Positions 46,834 to 56,790 are shown, counted from the stretch's first letter. The stretch is 64,000 nucleotides of DNA from Cellulomonas sp. JZ18 (GCF_009720485.1 NZ_CP045245.1:3348001-3412000), one strand, 5' to 3'. Translations and numbers: made by a program. The notes: generated from the sequence alone by a model not told the origin.

Positions 46834-48205
46834 TCAGACGACGAGGTCGAGGGTGCCGCCGTGCGCGGGCACGGCGGGGGCGGACGTGGCGGGTGCGGCG
46901 GCGCCCGTGGGCGTGCCGCCGGGACGCGTGCCGGCCGCGCCGTCGCGCTGCTGCGCGTCCGGCCGGCCCGAGCCCTGCTGCCGGGGCTCGCCGGACAGGC
47001 CGACGTCGACCTGCAGCCCGGCCTGCTGCAGGTCGCGGCGCAGGTCGGCGAGGCTCGCGCGCAGCGCCTCGCGCGTCACGTCGGTCGCGCCGGCGAGGTC
47101 GACCCGCACCGTGTCGCCCGTGACGTGCGCGACGACCCGTGCGGCGCCGAGGTGCTCGGGGTCGAGCGGCACCGACAGGACGTGCCGGCCCAGCCCGAGG
47201 CTGCGGACGCGCGCGCCGAGCTGCTCGGCGACGGGGGGCGGCTCCGGCGAGGACGTGGGGCGCGCGTCCGGTGCCGGATCCGCCGGCTGCGCCGCCGGCG
47301 GGGCCGACGGGGGTGCGACCACCGCGACGGCGGGCGGCAGCGTCGCGCCGGCGCCGCCGGCGGGTGCGGACCCGGCCGTCGCACCGGCCGGCGGGGCGCC
47401 GGCGCCGGCCGACACCGGCGGGTCCCCCGCCGCCGTCGCGGCGGTGGGCGGGACGGGCGTCTCGGCGGCCGGCGTCGTGCCGGACGTCGCGGTGCCCGCC
47501 GTCGTGCCCGTCGTCGCGCCCGGCGTCGTCGTGCCGGGTGTGGTGGTGCCGGGTGTCGTGGTGCCGGGCGTCGGGGCGGGCGGCGTGCCGGTCGTGGCGC
47601 CGCCGGCCGTCGTCGCGGCGGTGGCGGGGACCTCGACGAGGAGGTCGGCCGGGGCCGTCCCGCTCGCGGCGGCCGCGGCGGGACCCGCCCCGCGGTCGGT
47701 GCGGCGGACCCCGGGACCGCTGCGGCGGCTCCGGGCGCGGTCGCCGTGGCCGGGACGGCCGCGGCGGCCGGCGCGGTGGTCGCGGGGGCGTCCGTCGCGG
47801 CCGACGGACCCGCGGTGGTGAGCAGCGCGACCAGCTCGGGCGGCAGCGCGGGCGCGGCGGGGGCCGCACCGTCCCCGGCGGGCGCGGTGCCGGTGGCGTC
47901 CGCCCCGTGCCGGTGGGCGCGTCGCCGGCCGGCGCGGTGTCGTCGGGACCCGCCGGGGTCTCGTCGGCGGCGGTGCGGCCGGTGGCAGGCTCCGTGGCGC
48001 GCTCGGCGGCACGTCCGGCACCGCGGTCGCCCACGCCCCGCGACGCGCGGTCGGCGTCGCGCGGGCCGGGTCGCTCGGCCGGGGCCCCGGCGGCCGCGGC
48101 GAGGGCGTCCTCGAACGCTGCCCCGCCGGCGCGGGACGCCCCCGCGACGGGTGCCGGTGCGGGACGTGCCGTCGGTGCCGTGGCGGCGACGGTCGGTGCG
48201 CTCAT
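46834..48205 (-). CDS. fliK: Flagellar hook-length control protein FliK, two apparent frameshifts
   Basis: About 457 residues after correction. A long Ala/Pro/Thr-rich ruler region is followed by the FliK_C domain (GRHVLSVPLDPEHLGAARVV, then RVDLAGATDVTREALRASLA), whose L-x-P-x-x-L-G motif is visible. The frame changes at CCCC 47903-47906 and CCCC 47688-47691; adding one base at each gives a single protein. ATG 48205 overlaps the fliJ stop. The ruler contains TTPG repeats encoded by a 15-bp tandem repeat. Confidence 0.85.
47525..47569. repeat. 15-bp tandem repeat inside fliK ruler region
   Basis: Three units (GTCGTCGTGCCGGGT, GTGGTGGTGCCGGGT, GTCGTGGTGCCGGGC) coding, on the minus strand, for Pro-Gly-Thr-Thr-Thr repeats. 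Unit loss or gain stays in frame and would change ruler length. Confidence 0.75.
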
Positions 48206-48648
48206 CGCCCCTCCTCCTCGTGCTCGGGGCCGCCCGCACCGCGGACGCGCCCGGCGACCTCGTCGAGGACGCGCTGCTCGGCGCGGTCCTCCTCGACCCG
48301 GACCTGGTCCTCGTGCGCGTCGCGCAGCTTCTCCACCGTGCGCGTCGCGGTCCGCGCGCGGGACCACGCGTCCTGGCGCGCGTCGACCACCTCCGCGGCG
48401 CGCCGCGCGGCGTCGCTGCGCTCGACCAGCAGCGACTGCAGCGCGAGGCGGCCCGCGACGGTCGCCTGCCACGTGACGACGTCGTGCACCCCGGGCAGCC
48501 CGGTCGTGCCCAGCATCTCGGCGGTCTCGCGGGCGCGCTCCTGCGCGGCCAGCTGCTCGCGCCGCGCCGAGGCCAGCTCACCGGCCGCCCGGTCCTCGGC
48601 CATGCCGCGCACGCGCAGCAGGCCCGCCAGCGGGAACTGTCGGCTCAT
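48202..48648 (-). CDS. fliJ: Flagellar export stalk/chaperone FliJ
   Basis: A 148-residue, almost entirely helical protein predicted to form an antiparallel coiled coil (FPLAGLLRVRGMAEDRAAGE onward). It follows fliI, as in most flagellar operons, and acts with FliI/FliH in the export ATPase. Family assigned from length, coiled coil and position. Confidence 0.82.
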   Translation of the reverse strand: MSRQFPLAGLLRVRGMAEDRAAGELASARREQLAAQERARETAEMLGTTGLPGVHDVVTWQATVAGRLALQSLLVERSDAARRAAEVVDARQDAWSRARTATRTVEKLRDAHEDQVRVEEDRAEQRVLDEVAGRVRGAGGPEHEEEGR

Positions 48649-49982
48649 GACTCCCCCATCGCCGCCACCAGCGCCCGCAGCCGCTGCCACGACTGCGCCG
48701 CCGGCGCGCTCTCGTCCATCCCCTGCCGCAGGAACGCGTCGATCGCCGGGGCGTGCGCCACGGCCGTGTCGACCAGCGGGTTCGAGCCGGCGACGTACGC
48801 GCCGACGTCGAGCAGGTCCTGCGCCTGCCGCCGCGCCGCCATGACCGCGCGCAGCCGCGTCGCGTCCGCGCGCTGCTGCGGCGTCGTCACGCGGGACGCG
48901 ACCCGGCTCACCGACCCGAGCGCGTCGACCGCCGGGAAGTGCCCCGCGACCGCCAGGCGGCGGTCGAGCACGACGTGCCCGTCGAGGATCGACCGGGCGG
49001 CGTCGGCGACCGGCTCGTTGTGGTCGTCACCGTCGACGAGCACCGTGTAGAGCCCGGTGACGGAGCCGGTCGGCCCCGTGCCGGCGCGCTCGAGCAGCTG
49101 CGCGAGCAGCGCGAACGTGCTCGGCGGGTAGCCGCGGGTCGCGGGCGGCTCGCCCACCGACAGCCCGATCTCGCGCTGGGCCATCGCCACGCGCGTCAGG
49201 GAGTCCATCATGAGCACCGCGTGCGAGCCCGCGTCGCGCAGGTGCTCGGCGATGCGGGTGGCGACGAACGCCGAGCGCAGCCGCACCAGCGGGGGCTGGT
49301 CCGACGTCGCGACGACGACCACGGACCGGGCCAGGCCCTCGGGGCCCAGGTCGTCCTCGAGGAACTCGCGCACCTCGCGGCCGCGCTCGCCGACCAGGGC
49401 GATGACGGACACCTCGGCCTCGGTGCCGCGCGCGATCATCGACAGCAGGCTGGACTTGCCGACGCCGGACCCCGCGAACAGGCCGAGGCGCTGACCGCGC
49501 CCGGCGGTCACGAGCGAGTCGAGCACCCGGACGCCGAGCTCGAGCGGCGTGTCGACGCGCGTCCGGTCGAGCGGGTGGGGTGCCGCGGCGTCGAGCGGCA
49601 CGAACGCGTCCGCGGCGAGCGGGCCGCGCCCGTCGATGGGCCGGCCCAGGCCGTCCAGGACGCGGCCGAGCAGGCCGCGCCCGACCGGCACGCGCAGGCC
49701 CGTGCCGTGCCCGCGCACGGGCATCCCGGCCTGCAGCCCGCCCGTGGACCCGAGCGGCATGCACCGCGCGGACCCGGCCGCGGTCGCGACGACCTCCGCG
49801 ACGAGCGGGTCGGGGCCGTCGCCGATCGAGACCAGGTCGCCCACGGCGGAGCCCGTGCCGACGGTCTCGACGGAGAGCCCCACGACGGCGCGCACGCGGC
49901 CGACCGCCTCCGGGCGCGCGGCCCGCAGGGCGGCGTCCCAGCGCGCGTCGGCCGGGGCGTCCGGCAGGGTCGCGGTGCTCAT
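48645..49982 (-). CDS. fliI: Flagellar export ATPase FliI
   Basis: A 445-residue F1-like ATPase. Walker A is GLFAGSGVGKSSLLSMIARG, with the family motifs VALVGERGREVREF, Walker B HAVLMMDSLTRVAMAQREIG, and GEPPATRGYPPSTFALLAQL. It energises delivery of export substrates at the cytoplasmic face of FlhA/FlhB. Overlaps fliH and fliJ by 4 bases. Confidence 0.96.
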   Translation of the reverse strand: MSTATLPDAPADARWDAALRAARPEAVGRVRAVVGLSVETVGTGSAVGDLVSIGDGPDPLVAEVVATAAGSARCMPLGSTGGLQAGMPVRGHGTGLRVPVGRGLLGRVLDGLGRPIDGRGPLAADAFVPLDAAAPHPLDRTRVDTPLELGVRVLDSLVTAGRGQRLGLFAGSGVGKSSLLSMIARGTEAEVSVIALVGERGREVREFLEDDLGPEGLARSVVVVATSDQPPLVRLRSAFVATRIAEHLRDAGSHAVLMMDSLTRVAMAQREIGLSVGEPPATRGYPPSTFALLAQLLERAGTGPTGSVTGLYTVLVDGDDHNEPVADAARSILDGHVVLDRRLAVAGHFPAVDALGSVSRVASRVTTPQQRADATRLRAVMAARRQAQDLLDVGAYVAGSNPLVDTAVAHAPAIDAFLRQGMDESAPAAQSWQRLRALVAAMGES

Positions 49983-50665
49983 GCGGTCCCCAGCGCGGCG
50001 CGCACGCGCGCGAGGGCGGTGCCCAGCCGCGCGTCGAGCTCGCCGTCGGCGTGCTCCGCGACGGCGTCCCCCGGTGCCAGCGCGGGGTCGGCCACCAGCC
50101 GCAGGCCGGGGGGCACCGCCGCGTGCTCGTCCGCCGCCAGCGCGTCCAGGTCGCGCGGGTGCAGCCGGACGACCAGCTCGTCCGGCAGACCCGGCGCGGC
50201 GAGCACGCGCGCGAGCGCGGCCCGGGCGGCGGCGCTCGCGTCCGACAGCTCGTGGCCGAGCAGCGCCTCGGCCAGCTCCAGGGCGCCGGCGCGCAGCGCG
50301 TCCAGCGCCGAGGCGAGGACCGGCGCGTCCGCCCCGCGCATCGCGTCCGCCGCGAGCGCGAGGGCGGCGGTCGCGCGGGCGTGCGCGGCGGCGCGCGCCT
50401 CGCGGTCCGCCGCGGCGGCGGCACGGCGCAGCTCCTCCTCGTGCGCGGCCTCCTGCGCGGCGCGGCGCGCTCCCGCCGCGTACCCGGCGGCCCAGCCGGC
50501 CGCGTACCCGGCGCCGCGGTCGGCGGCGTCGGCCGTGCGCGCCCCGGCGAGGGGCACGAACTGCACCGGACGGGCGGGCGCGGGCGCCGCCGCGGCGGCC
50601 GGGGCCGGCCGGGGCGCGGGAGTGGGCGCGGGGCGCGGCGCGGGGACGAAGGCGAGGTCAGGCAA
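49979..50665 (-). CDS. fliH: Flagellar export ATPase regulator FliH
   Basis: A 228-residue protein. A Pro/Ala head precedes a GxxxG-type helix (GAGYAAGWAAGYAAGARRAA), typical of FliH, and a C-terminal V-ATPase E-like domain (LVVRLHPRDLDAL). TTG 50665 is chosen because it lies within the fliG stop region (8-base overlap); the longer open frame only shadows fliG. Confidence 0.85.
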   Translation of the reverse strand: MPDLAFVPAPRPAPTPAPRPAPAAAAAPAPARPVQFVPLAGARTADAADRGAGYAAGWAAGYAAGARRAAQEAAHEEELRRAAAAADREARAAAHARATAALALAADAMRGADAPVLASALDALRAGALELAEALLGHELSDASAAARAALARVLAAPGLPDELVVRLHPRDLDALAADEHAAVPPGLRLVADPALAPGDAVAEHADGELDARLGTALARVRAALGTA

Positions 50666-51656
50666 CGAGCTCGTCCTCCGCGTCGCGCCGGACGACGATC
50701 TGGCCGCTCTCCTCGAGGCCGCGGATGACCTGCACGATCTCCGCGCGGGCCTCCTCGACCTGCGACAGGCGCACCGGCCCGAGCATCTCCATCTCCTCGA
50801 CCAGGTTCTCCCGGGCGCGGTCGGACATGTTGCGCAGGATCTTGTCCCGCACCTCCGGGCCGGCGCCCTTGAGGGCCTGCGACAGCGCCGCCGACTCCAC
50901 CTGGCGCAGCACGAGCTGCACGGCACGGTCCTCGAGCAGCACGACGTCGCCGAACGTGAACATGAGGCTGCGGACGGCCTCGGCGAGGGCCTCGTCACGC
51001 TCCACCAGACCCTCGAGGATCGACTTCTCCGTCGTCGGGTCCGCGCGGTTGATGATCTCCACGAGCGGCTTGACGCCGCCCACGGCCGCGAGCTCGCGCG
51101 GGGCGAGGACCGTCGAGGCCTTGCGCTGCAGCGACTCCGCGACCACGGTCACGACGTCCGGGGACGCGCGCTCCATGAGCGCGATGCGGTGCGCGACGTC
51201 GCCGCGCACGTCCGTCGGCAGGCCCGCGAGGATCGCCGAGGCGTGCTCGGGACGCAGGTGCGCGAGCACGAGCGCGACCGTCTGCGGGTGCTCGCCGTCC
51301 AGCAGCGAGGCGACCTGGCGGGCGTCGGCCTGCTGCAGGAACTCGAACGAGTGCCCCGCGAGGGACGTCTGCAGCCGCTCGATCATCGACTCCGCCTGCT
51401 CGCGGCCGAGGTTCGCCTCGAGCAGGTGCTGCGCGTACATGACGCCGCCGCCGAGGCCGGGGCCCATCTCGGACGCGTCGTAGAACTCCTCGAGCACCTC
51501 GTCGGCCAGCTTCTGGTCGACGCGCTCCATGCGCAGGATCTCGGCGGTCAGCTCCTCCATCTCCGGGACGTCGAGCTGCGACATGACGCGCGCGGCCCGT
51601 TCCCGGCCCAGCTGGAGCAGCAGCAGCGCGGCCTTCTGCCGCCCGGTCAGCTTCAT
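50658..51656 (-). CDS. fliG: Flagellar motor switch protein FliG
   Basis: A 332-residue rotor protein. It starts MKLTGRQKAALLLLQLG. The middle domain has the EHPQT motif (DGEHPQTVALVLAHLRPEHA), and the C-terminal torque helix has the charged run MFTFGDVVLLEDRAVQ. Binds FliF, FliM and MotA. Confidence 0.96.
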   Translation of the reverse strand: MKLTGRQKAALLLLQLGRERAARVMSQLDVPEMEELTAEILRMERVDQKLADEVLEEFYDASEMGPGLGGGVMYAQHLLEANLGREQAESMIERLQTSLAGHSFEFLQQADARQVASLLDGEHPQTVALVLAHLRPEHASAILAGLPTDVRGDVAHRIALMERASPDVVTVVAESLQRKASTVLAPRELAAVGGVKPLVEIINRADPTTEKSILEGLVERDEALAEAVRSLMFTFGDVVLLEDRAVQLVLRQVESAALSQALKGAGPEVRDKILRNMSDRARENLVEEMEMLGPVRLSQVEEARAEIVQVIRGLEESGQIVVRRDAEDELVA

Positions 51657-53251
51657 CGCCGGCCCGCCGGGGTCGAGAGCCAGCCGCGCAGCAGCTCGGC
51701 GACCTGCTCCGGCTGCTCGTCGGCGAGCTGGCTGATCTCGGCGCGCTTGCGCTCGACCGGCGGCGGGACCACCGGAGCGGGCGGGGGCGGCGGCAGCACC
51801 GGCATCGCGTCGTCCCGGTCGAGGCCGAGCGGCGGGAGCACGGCCGTCGCGGCGTCGAGCTCGCCGAGGTCCAGCGACTCACGGCGTGCACGGCGCCCGC
51901 GCCGGGCGAGCACGATCGCGAGGACGACGACCACCAGCAGCACGAGGCCGCCGATCACGAGCTCGCGCACGAGCTTCGACTGGGCCGCGGCGTCCGCCCG
52001 GGCGTCCTCGGCGGCGAGCGCCGCCTGCGCGGCCTCGGCGGCCGTGGTGTCGAACGCCATGCGCTGCACCGAGAGCGTGTCGCCCCGCTCGGGGTCGATG
52101 CCCGCGGCGGCCGCGACGGCCGCCTCGAGGTCGGCCATGCTCAGGCCGCCCGCCGCGGCCTGGTCGACCATGACGGACACGGACTGCCGCTGCAGCGAGC
52201 CCGGCGCCTGCCGGACGACCTCGGTGCTCTTGTTCACGGCGTTCGTCACGTCCTCGCTCGTCGTCGAGTACGTGCCCGCGCCGCCGTCCTGGCCCTGCGG
52301 CACCGCGATGTTGTCGGGGCCGAGCACGCCGGTGGCCGCGCCACCGGTGCCCTCGTACTCCTCGGTGCGGGTCGAGCGGCCCAGCGGCGGGGTGTCCGGC
52401 GTGGCGGAGAACTGCTCGGTGGTGCGCTCGGTCTGCGCCAGGTCCAGCTCGGCGTTGACGCTCACGGTCGCGTTGCCCGGCCCGACGAGCGGGTCGAGCA
52501 GGGCCTGCACCGCGCGCTGCACACGGCCCTCGTAGTCGGCGGTCCGCGAGTCGGCGAGCCCGCCGGCGGTGGCGTCCTCGCCGACCGCGGACAGCACGCG
52601 GCCGTCCGCGTCGACCACCGCGACGCCGGTCGGGTCCATGCCGTCGACGCCGGCGGACACCAGGTGCACGATCGCCTGGACCTGGTCCGCGCCGAGGGTC
52701 CTGCCCTGGCGGCTGCGCACGAACACCGACGCGGTCGGCTCGGGCCGCTCCTCGACGAACACCGTCTCCGCGGGGATCGCGAGCCGCACCGTGGCGGCCT
52801 CGACGCCGTCGATCGCGCCGACGGTCTTGGCCAGCTCCCCCTCCAGGGCACGCTGGTACGTCTTCTCCTGCTGGAACTCCGACGCCGTCATGGGCATCGC
52901 GTCGAGCAGGGAGTACCCGGCGCCGTCGGCGTCCGCGGGCAGGCCGGCGGCGGCCATCGCGACCCGCTGCTCGTACACCTGGTCGCGCGGCACCAGGACC
53001 GTGCTGCCGCCGTCCGCGAGCTGGTACTGCACGCCGGCGGACGTCAGCTCGTCGACGACGGCCGAGGCGTCGGTGCCGGACAGCCCCGAGAACAGCGGGG
53101 CCAGCGTGGGCCGGGACATCCAGCTCGACAGCGCGACCGCGCCGAGCACGAGCACGGCGATGCCGATGAGCGCGAGCGTGCGCTGCGCGAGGGAGAACTG
53201 CTTGACGGCGGCCGCGAGGCGGCCGAACGCGTCCTGCACCTGGGCGGGCAT
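51653..53251 (-). CDS. fliF: Flagellar MS-ring protein FliF
   Basis: A 532-residue protein with membrane helix 1 (LALIGIAVLVLGAVALSSW, about 25-45). The ring-building domains follow (SLLDAMPMTASEFQQEKTYQ; QRQSVSVMVDQ). Membrane helix 2 (LVIGGLVLLVVVVLAIVLA) is near 430, and the cytoplasmic tail binds FliG. Overlaps fliG by 4 bases and fliE by one. Confidence 0.95.
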   Translation of the reverse strand: MPAQVQDAFGRLAAAVKQFSLAQRTLALIGIAVLVLGAVALSSWMSRPTLAPLFSGLSGTDASAVVDELTSAGVQYQLADGGSTVLVPRDQVYEQRVAMAAAGLPADADGAGYSLLDAMPMTASEFQQEKTYQRALEGELAKTVGAIDGVEAATVRLAIPAETVFVEERPEPTASVFVRSRQGRTLGADQVQAIVHLVSAGVDGMDPTGVAVVDADGRVLSAVGEDATAGGLADSRTADYEGRVQRAVQALLDPLVGPGNATVSVNAELDLAQTERTTEQFSATPDTPPLGRSTRTEEYEGTGGAATGVLGPDNIAVPQGQDGGAGTYSTTSEDVTNAVNKSTEVVRQAPGSLQRQSVSVMVDQAAAGGLSMADLEAAVAAAAGIDPERGDTLSVQRMAFDTTAAEAAQAALAAEDARADAAAQSKLVRELVIGGLVLLVVVVLAIVLARRGRRARRESLDLGELDAATAVLPPLGLDRDDAMPVLPPPPPAPVVPPPVERKRAEISQLADEQPEQVAELLRGWLSTPAGRR

Positions 53252-53559
53252 CAGACCTGCATCCTCATGATCTCGGTGAACGCCTCGACGGCCTTGTTGC
53301 GCACGGCGGCGGTGAGCTCGAGCGCGAGCGAGGCCTGCGCGGAGGCGATGGTGTAGTCGTGCACGTCGTCGAGGTCGCCGGTCACGGCGCGCACGGCGAG
53401 CTGCTGCGACGTCGACTGCATCTGCTGCAGCTGCTCGACGGAGCCGAGGACCCCGGCGAACGCGGCGCCGGCGGCCGGGTCGGGGGCGGTGGGGGCGGCG
53501 GGGGTGGCGACCGGCAGCACGCCGGCGACGCCCGTGACGGGCGTGACGGAGGTGACCAT
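53251..53559 (-). CDS. fliE: Flagellar hook-basal body protein FliE
   Basis: A 102-residue protein linking the MS ring to the rod. The C-terminal half ([35 protein letters not shown]) is the conserved FliE helix pair. The N-terminal 40 residues are Pro/Ala-rich. Confidence 0.92.
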   Translation of the reverse strand: MVTSVTPVTGVAGVLPVATPAAPTAPDPAAGAAFAGVLGSVEQLQQMQSTSQQLAVRAVTGDLDDVHDYTIASAQASLALELTAAVRNKAVEAFTEIMRMQV

Positions 53560-53951
53560 CAGCTGCGTCCGATCTGCAGGGCGGCCTCGTACGACGCCTT
53601 CGCGCGGTCCACCACGGCGGCGTTCGCCTGGTAGCCGCGCTGCGCCATGACGAGCTGCGTCATCTGGGAGGACATGTCGACGTCGGGCATGCGCACGTAG
53701 CCCTGCTCGTCCGCGAGCGGGTGGTCCGGGTCGTGCACCACGCGGCCCTCGGCGTCGCCGAGCACGACCCCGGCGACCTGCACGCCGCCGCCGGCCATCT
53801 CCTGCGCGACGACGTAGCGGGCGCGGAACGCCTCCTCGTCGGTGCCGCGGACGGTGTTGACGTTGGCGATGTTGTCGCTGACCGCGTCGAGCCACTTGCG
53901 GTGCACGGTGAGCCCGGTGCTCGCGATGCCGATCGCGCCGAAGACCGTCAT
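53559..53951 (-). CDS. flgC: Proximal rod protein FlgC
   Basis: A 130-residue rod protein with the N-terminal rod signature ([20 protein letters not shown]) and the C-terminal coiled coil ([20 protein letters not shown]). Normal length. Overlaps flgB by one base. Confidence 0.95.
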   Translation of the reverse strand: MTVFGAIGIASTGLTVHRKWLDAVSDNIANVNTVRGTDEEAFRARYVVAQEMAGGGVQVAGVVLGDAEGRVVHDPDHPLADEQGYVRMPDVDMSSQMTQLVMAQRGYQANAAVVDRAKASYEAALQIGRS

Positions 53952-54297
53952 CAGCTCGTCCTCATCGCCGTGCGGACGGAGGAGAACGTGCCGGAGATCG
54001 CCTGCGTCGCGAGCTGGTAGCGCAGCTGCGTGTCGACGTTGAGCAGCGTCTCGGCGTCGAGGTTGACGTTGTTGCCGTCCTCACGGGTCGGCTCGAGCGA
54101 GCGCGCGACGGTCGCCTCCACGGCGCCGTCGCCGCGGCGGACCGCGGCGGAGAGCGCGTCCTCGAACGCGACGCGCTTCGCCTGGTACCCGGGGTCTGCA
54201 GGTTCGCGACGTTGTCCGCGATGACGCGCTGGCGCAGCGCGAGGCCGTCCAGCGCGCTGGTGAGCGCGAGGGAGCTCACGGAGTCGAACATGCCCAT
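53951..54297 (-). CDS. flgB: Proximal rod protein FlgB, apparent frameshift
   Basis: A rod protein of about 115 residues. The first frame gives [20 protein letters not shown]; the second gives [20 protein letters not shown] to the C-terminal coiled coil. The two join at CCCGGGG 54188-54194, where one added C turns QTPGT into the universal QTPGYQA. This is the clearest case of a missing base in the window. First gene of the long flgB-to-M15 operon. Confidence 0.92.
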
Positions 54298-54381
54298 GCG
54301 GGGGCCACCTCACCGACGACGACGAGTGCGGGGTCGGCCTATCCGTGGCCTGGCTGTGCAGCATCCGTGCTTGCGACCGCC

Positions 54382-54408
54382 CCATCGGCACCCGCCGGCG
54401 GGGCGTGA
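54382..54408 (-). promoter_or_regulatory. FliA-type promoter of the flgB operon
   Basis: Minus strand: TCAC (54408-54405), 15 bases, GCCGATGG (54389-54382). About 78 bases of leader before flgB. The rest of the 206-base gap between flgB and the fliT-like gene shows nothing further. Confidence 0.65.
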
Positions 54409-54503
54409 GAGGTGTTGACACGTATCGGTGCGACCTTCACCCGGTCGGCCGCACGGCGCGGGCGGAAGGCCCGACTCGTCCCCGTGCGGCGTCCGGCAGC
54501 AGG

Positions 54504-54857
54504 TCAGGCCTGCGTGTCGACGAACACCGGCACCGCCGACGGGCGGGTGCGCATCGCGTCCGCGGCGGCGAGCTGGCGCCGGGCGAGCGTCATCGCCTCG
54601 GCCGTGCGACGCGCCAGGTCGAGCTGGTGCTCGAGCAGCGCCTGGGCGCGCTCGCGCAGGGGCGCGGGCAGCGGCCCCAGGCCCACGGGCGGGCGCCACC
54701 GGCGGGCCGTGACCTCCTCGACGTCGGGCAGGTGCGCCGCGGCGAGCAGCCGCTCGGCGTCGGCCACGTCGAGCTCGAGCTCGTGCAGGGCGTGCTCCCA
54801 GCGCCCGTCCCAGCCCTCGGCGGCGACGGTGCCGGCCGGGTCCGGTGCCGGGGTCAC
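54504..54857 (-). CDS. Small helical protein in the FliT position
   Basis: A 117-residue, mostly helical protein (WEHALHELELDVADAERLLA; LLEHQLDLARRTAEAMTLAR). It starts with GTG 54857, one base after the fliS stop. The place downstream of fliD-fliS is where the FliD chaperone FliT is usually encoded, and the length fits. No sequence motif confirms it, so FliT is inferred from context. Confidence 0.5.
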   Translation of the reverse strand: MTPAPDPAGTVAAEGWDGRWEHALHELELDVADAERLLAAAHLPDVEEVTARRWRPPVGLGPLPAPLRERAQALLEHQLDLARRTAEAMTLARRQLAAADAMRTRPSAVPVFVDTQA

Positions 54858-54858
54858 G

Positions 54859-55314
54859 TCAGCCGACCCCGAGCAGGCCCGCGCCGGGCGCGGAGGCGGC
54901 CCCGTACGCGGCGGCCACGGGAGCGGGCGCGGCCGGGGCCGTCGTGCCCGCCACGGCGGCCGCCGCCTCGTGCCAGGTGCGCGCGAGCGGCTCGACGACC
55001 CGGGCGCACGCCCGCACGCGCTCGGCGTCGCCCGCGGCGGCCGCACCCAGCAGCTCGCCGTGCAGCCACGTGTAGATCGACAGCAGGCGCGGCCCGCCCT
55101 CCCACGCGTCGACGTCGAGGCTCGCGATGAGCTCCGCGACGATCTCCTGCGCGTGCGCGAGGTGCTGGGTCGCGTGCGGGCGCTGCCCCTCGCCCAGCGC
55201 GTGCGCCGCGCGCTCGACGTCGAGCAGGAGGCGGTCGCAGAGCATGGTCAGCAGGCGCGCCGGGCTCGCGGTCTCGACCGCCGCCGCGACGTAGCGGCTG
55301 CGTGCGTCGTACAT
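54859..55314 (-). CDS. fliS: Flagellin chaperone FliS
   Basis: A 151-residue cytoplasmic chaperone. It has YVAAAVETASPARLLTMLCD, which includes the family's P-x-x-L-(I/L)-x-x-L-(Y/C)-D core, and SLDVDAWEGGPRLLSIYTWL. A 25-residue Ala/Pro/Gly tail is extra. It prevents flagellin polymerising before export. Confidence 0.93.
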   Translation of the reverse strand: MYDARSRYVAAAVETASPARLLTMLCDRLLLDVERAAHALGEGQRPHATQHLAHAQEIVAELIASLDVDAWEGGPRLLSIYTWLHGELLGAAAAGDAERVRACARVVEPLARTWHEAAAAVAGTTAPAAPAPVAAAYGAASAPGAGLLGVG

Positions 55315-55326
55315 GGGGCCTCCTGC

Positions 55327-56733
55327 TTACTTCGTCGGCTGCGCGTTGAGCGCGGCGATCTGGCTGGCGAGGTAGCTCGACTGCGACGAGAGCCGCGAGA
55401 GGGTCGTCTCGAGCGCGGCGTACGTGCGCTCGAGCGAGGTGCGCCGCATCGCGAGCCGGTCGTCCCAGTCGGAGATGCGGTCACCGAGGTCGCGGACGGT
55501 GCTCTGCTGCGCCTCGACGGCGAGCGTGAGCGTGCCGTCGCCGCTGCGCGACGCCGACGTGGCGGTCGTGGCGAGCCGCTCGGCGACACCGGCGACGACC
55601 TTCTGCACCTGGTCCGGGTCCTTGGCGAGCGCGGCGGTGAACACCGCGTCGTCGAAGGTGAACGTGCCGTCCCGGCCGATGACGATGCCGACGTCCGCCG
55701 GGGCGACACCGTCCACCGGCATCGACGCCTCGGACAGCACCTGCTGCTGCAGCAGGCGGATGCGGGTGTCGCCGGCGAACAGGCCACCGCTGACGACCGT
55801 CCGGCCGTCCGCCTCGGTGGTCGTGCTCGGCTTGGTGCGCGACGAGATCTCCGACAGCACCGTGTTGAGGTTCGCGACGAGCCCCGACGCGAGCTTCTTG
55901 AGCGCCGCGTCGTCCCGCGCGACCGTGACGGTCAGCGGCTGGGCGTCGGCGGCGGTGACCGCGGCGACCGTGAGGTCGACGCCCGTCATGACGCCCTCGA
56001 ACGTGTTGGACGACGACGTGAGCACCTGCTCCACGCCCGAGCCGGGGAAGAGGGTGATCCGTGCGTCGGTGGCCGTCCGGATCGTCTCCAGACCCACCGC
56101 CACGTCGCCGTCGGCGCCGGCGTAGGACAGCGTGAACGCGTTGTCCTCGCCCGTCTCCGTGCCGGTGAGCTGGAGGCGGTAGGAGGTCTCCCCGGTCGGG
56201 CGGCCCTCGCCGTCGAGCACGGCGACCTTCACCGCCGTCGCCCGGACGCCGGTGCCCGAGGCGTTGAACGCGTCGACGAGGTCGGGGACGTCGGCGCTGC
56301 GCGCGGTGACGGTCGTCGTCTCGCCGCCCCGCGTGATCGTGAACGTCGGCTTCTCGCCGGCGTAGGCGTCCCCGGCGGGCAGGGTGACGAGCGACGCCTG
56401 CGACTGCGCGACCGCACCGACCCGGAACGTGAGCGTGCCCGCGCTGGCGGTCGCGTCCGCGGTGGCGGTCGCGGCCGGCGCGGCGCCGCTGGTCGCCCCC
56501 GGCTGCTCGACCTTCGCCGTGACGGCCCGCCACGACTCCGGCTTCGCCGCCGTCGTCGCGGACTCGCCCAGCGACGAGACCTTCGTCGTCAGCGCCTGCA
56601 GCGCGGTCGCGAGCTGCTGCGCGGTCGCCTTCTTCGTCGCGAGCTGCCGCTGGTTGCCCGCCTCGAGGTACAGGAGGCTGTCGATCAGCTCGGCGGTCTT
56701 GATGCCGCTGACGAGCCCGTCGATCGCTGCCAT
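55327..56733 (-). CDS. fliD: Flagellar filament cap protein FliD
   Basis: A 468-residue cap protein. The FliD_N region (MAAIDGLVSGIKTAELIDSL) and the C-terminal coiled coil (ISDWDDRLAMRRTSLERTYA) are present. The middle is Thr/Ala-rich and variable. It lies 134 bases after fliC with no FliA-type promoter in between, so it probably relies on read-through from fliC. Confidence 0.94.
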   Translation of the reverse strand: MAAIDGLVSGIKTAELIDSLLYLEAGNQRQLATKKATAQQLATALQALTTKVSSLGESATTAAKPESWRAVTAKVEQPGATSGAAPAATATADATASAGTLTFRVGAVAQSQASLVTLPAGDAYAGEKPTFTITRGGETTTVTARSADVPDLVDAFNASGTGVRATAVKVAVLDGEGRPTGETSYRLQLTGTETGEDNAFTLSYAGADGDVAVGLETIRTATDARITLFPGSGVEQVLTSSSNTFEGVMTGVDLTVAAVTAADAQPLTVTVARDDAALKKLASGLVANLNTVLSEISSRTKPSTTTEADGRTVVSGGLFAGDTRIRLLQQQVLSEASMPVDGVAPADVGIVIGRDGTFTFDDAVFTAALAKDPDQVQKVVAGVAERLATTATSASRSGDGTLTLAVEAQQSTVRDLGDRISDWDDRLAMRRTSLERTYAALETTLSRLSSQSSYLASQIAALNAQPTK

Positions 56734-56790
56734 CGCTGGTGGTCCTCCGTGTCCCGTGCCGGCCGGCCGGTGCACCCGGCCCGATACGAC

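Noticed and set aside
53951..54297. flgB as a genuine pseudogene that would make the strain non-motile.
   Set aside because: One missing C in CCCGGGG recreates the universal QTPGYQA motif, and twelve other one-base losses of the same kind occur in the window.
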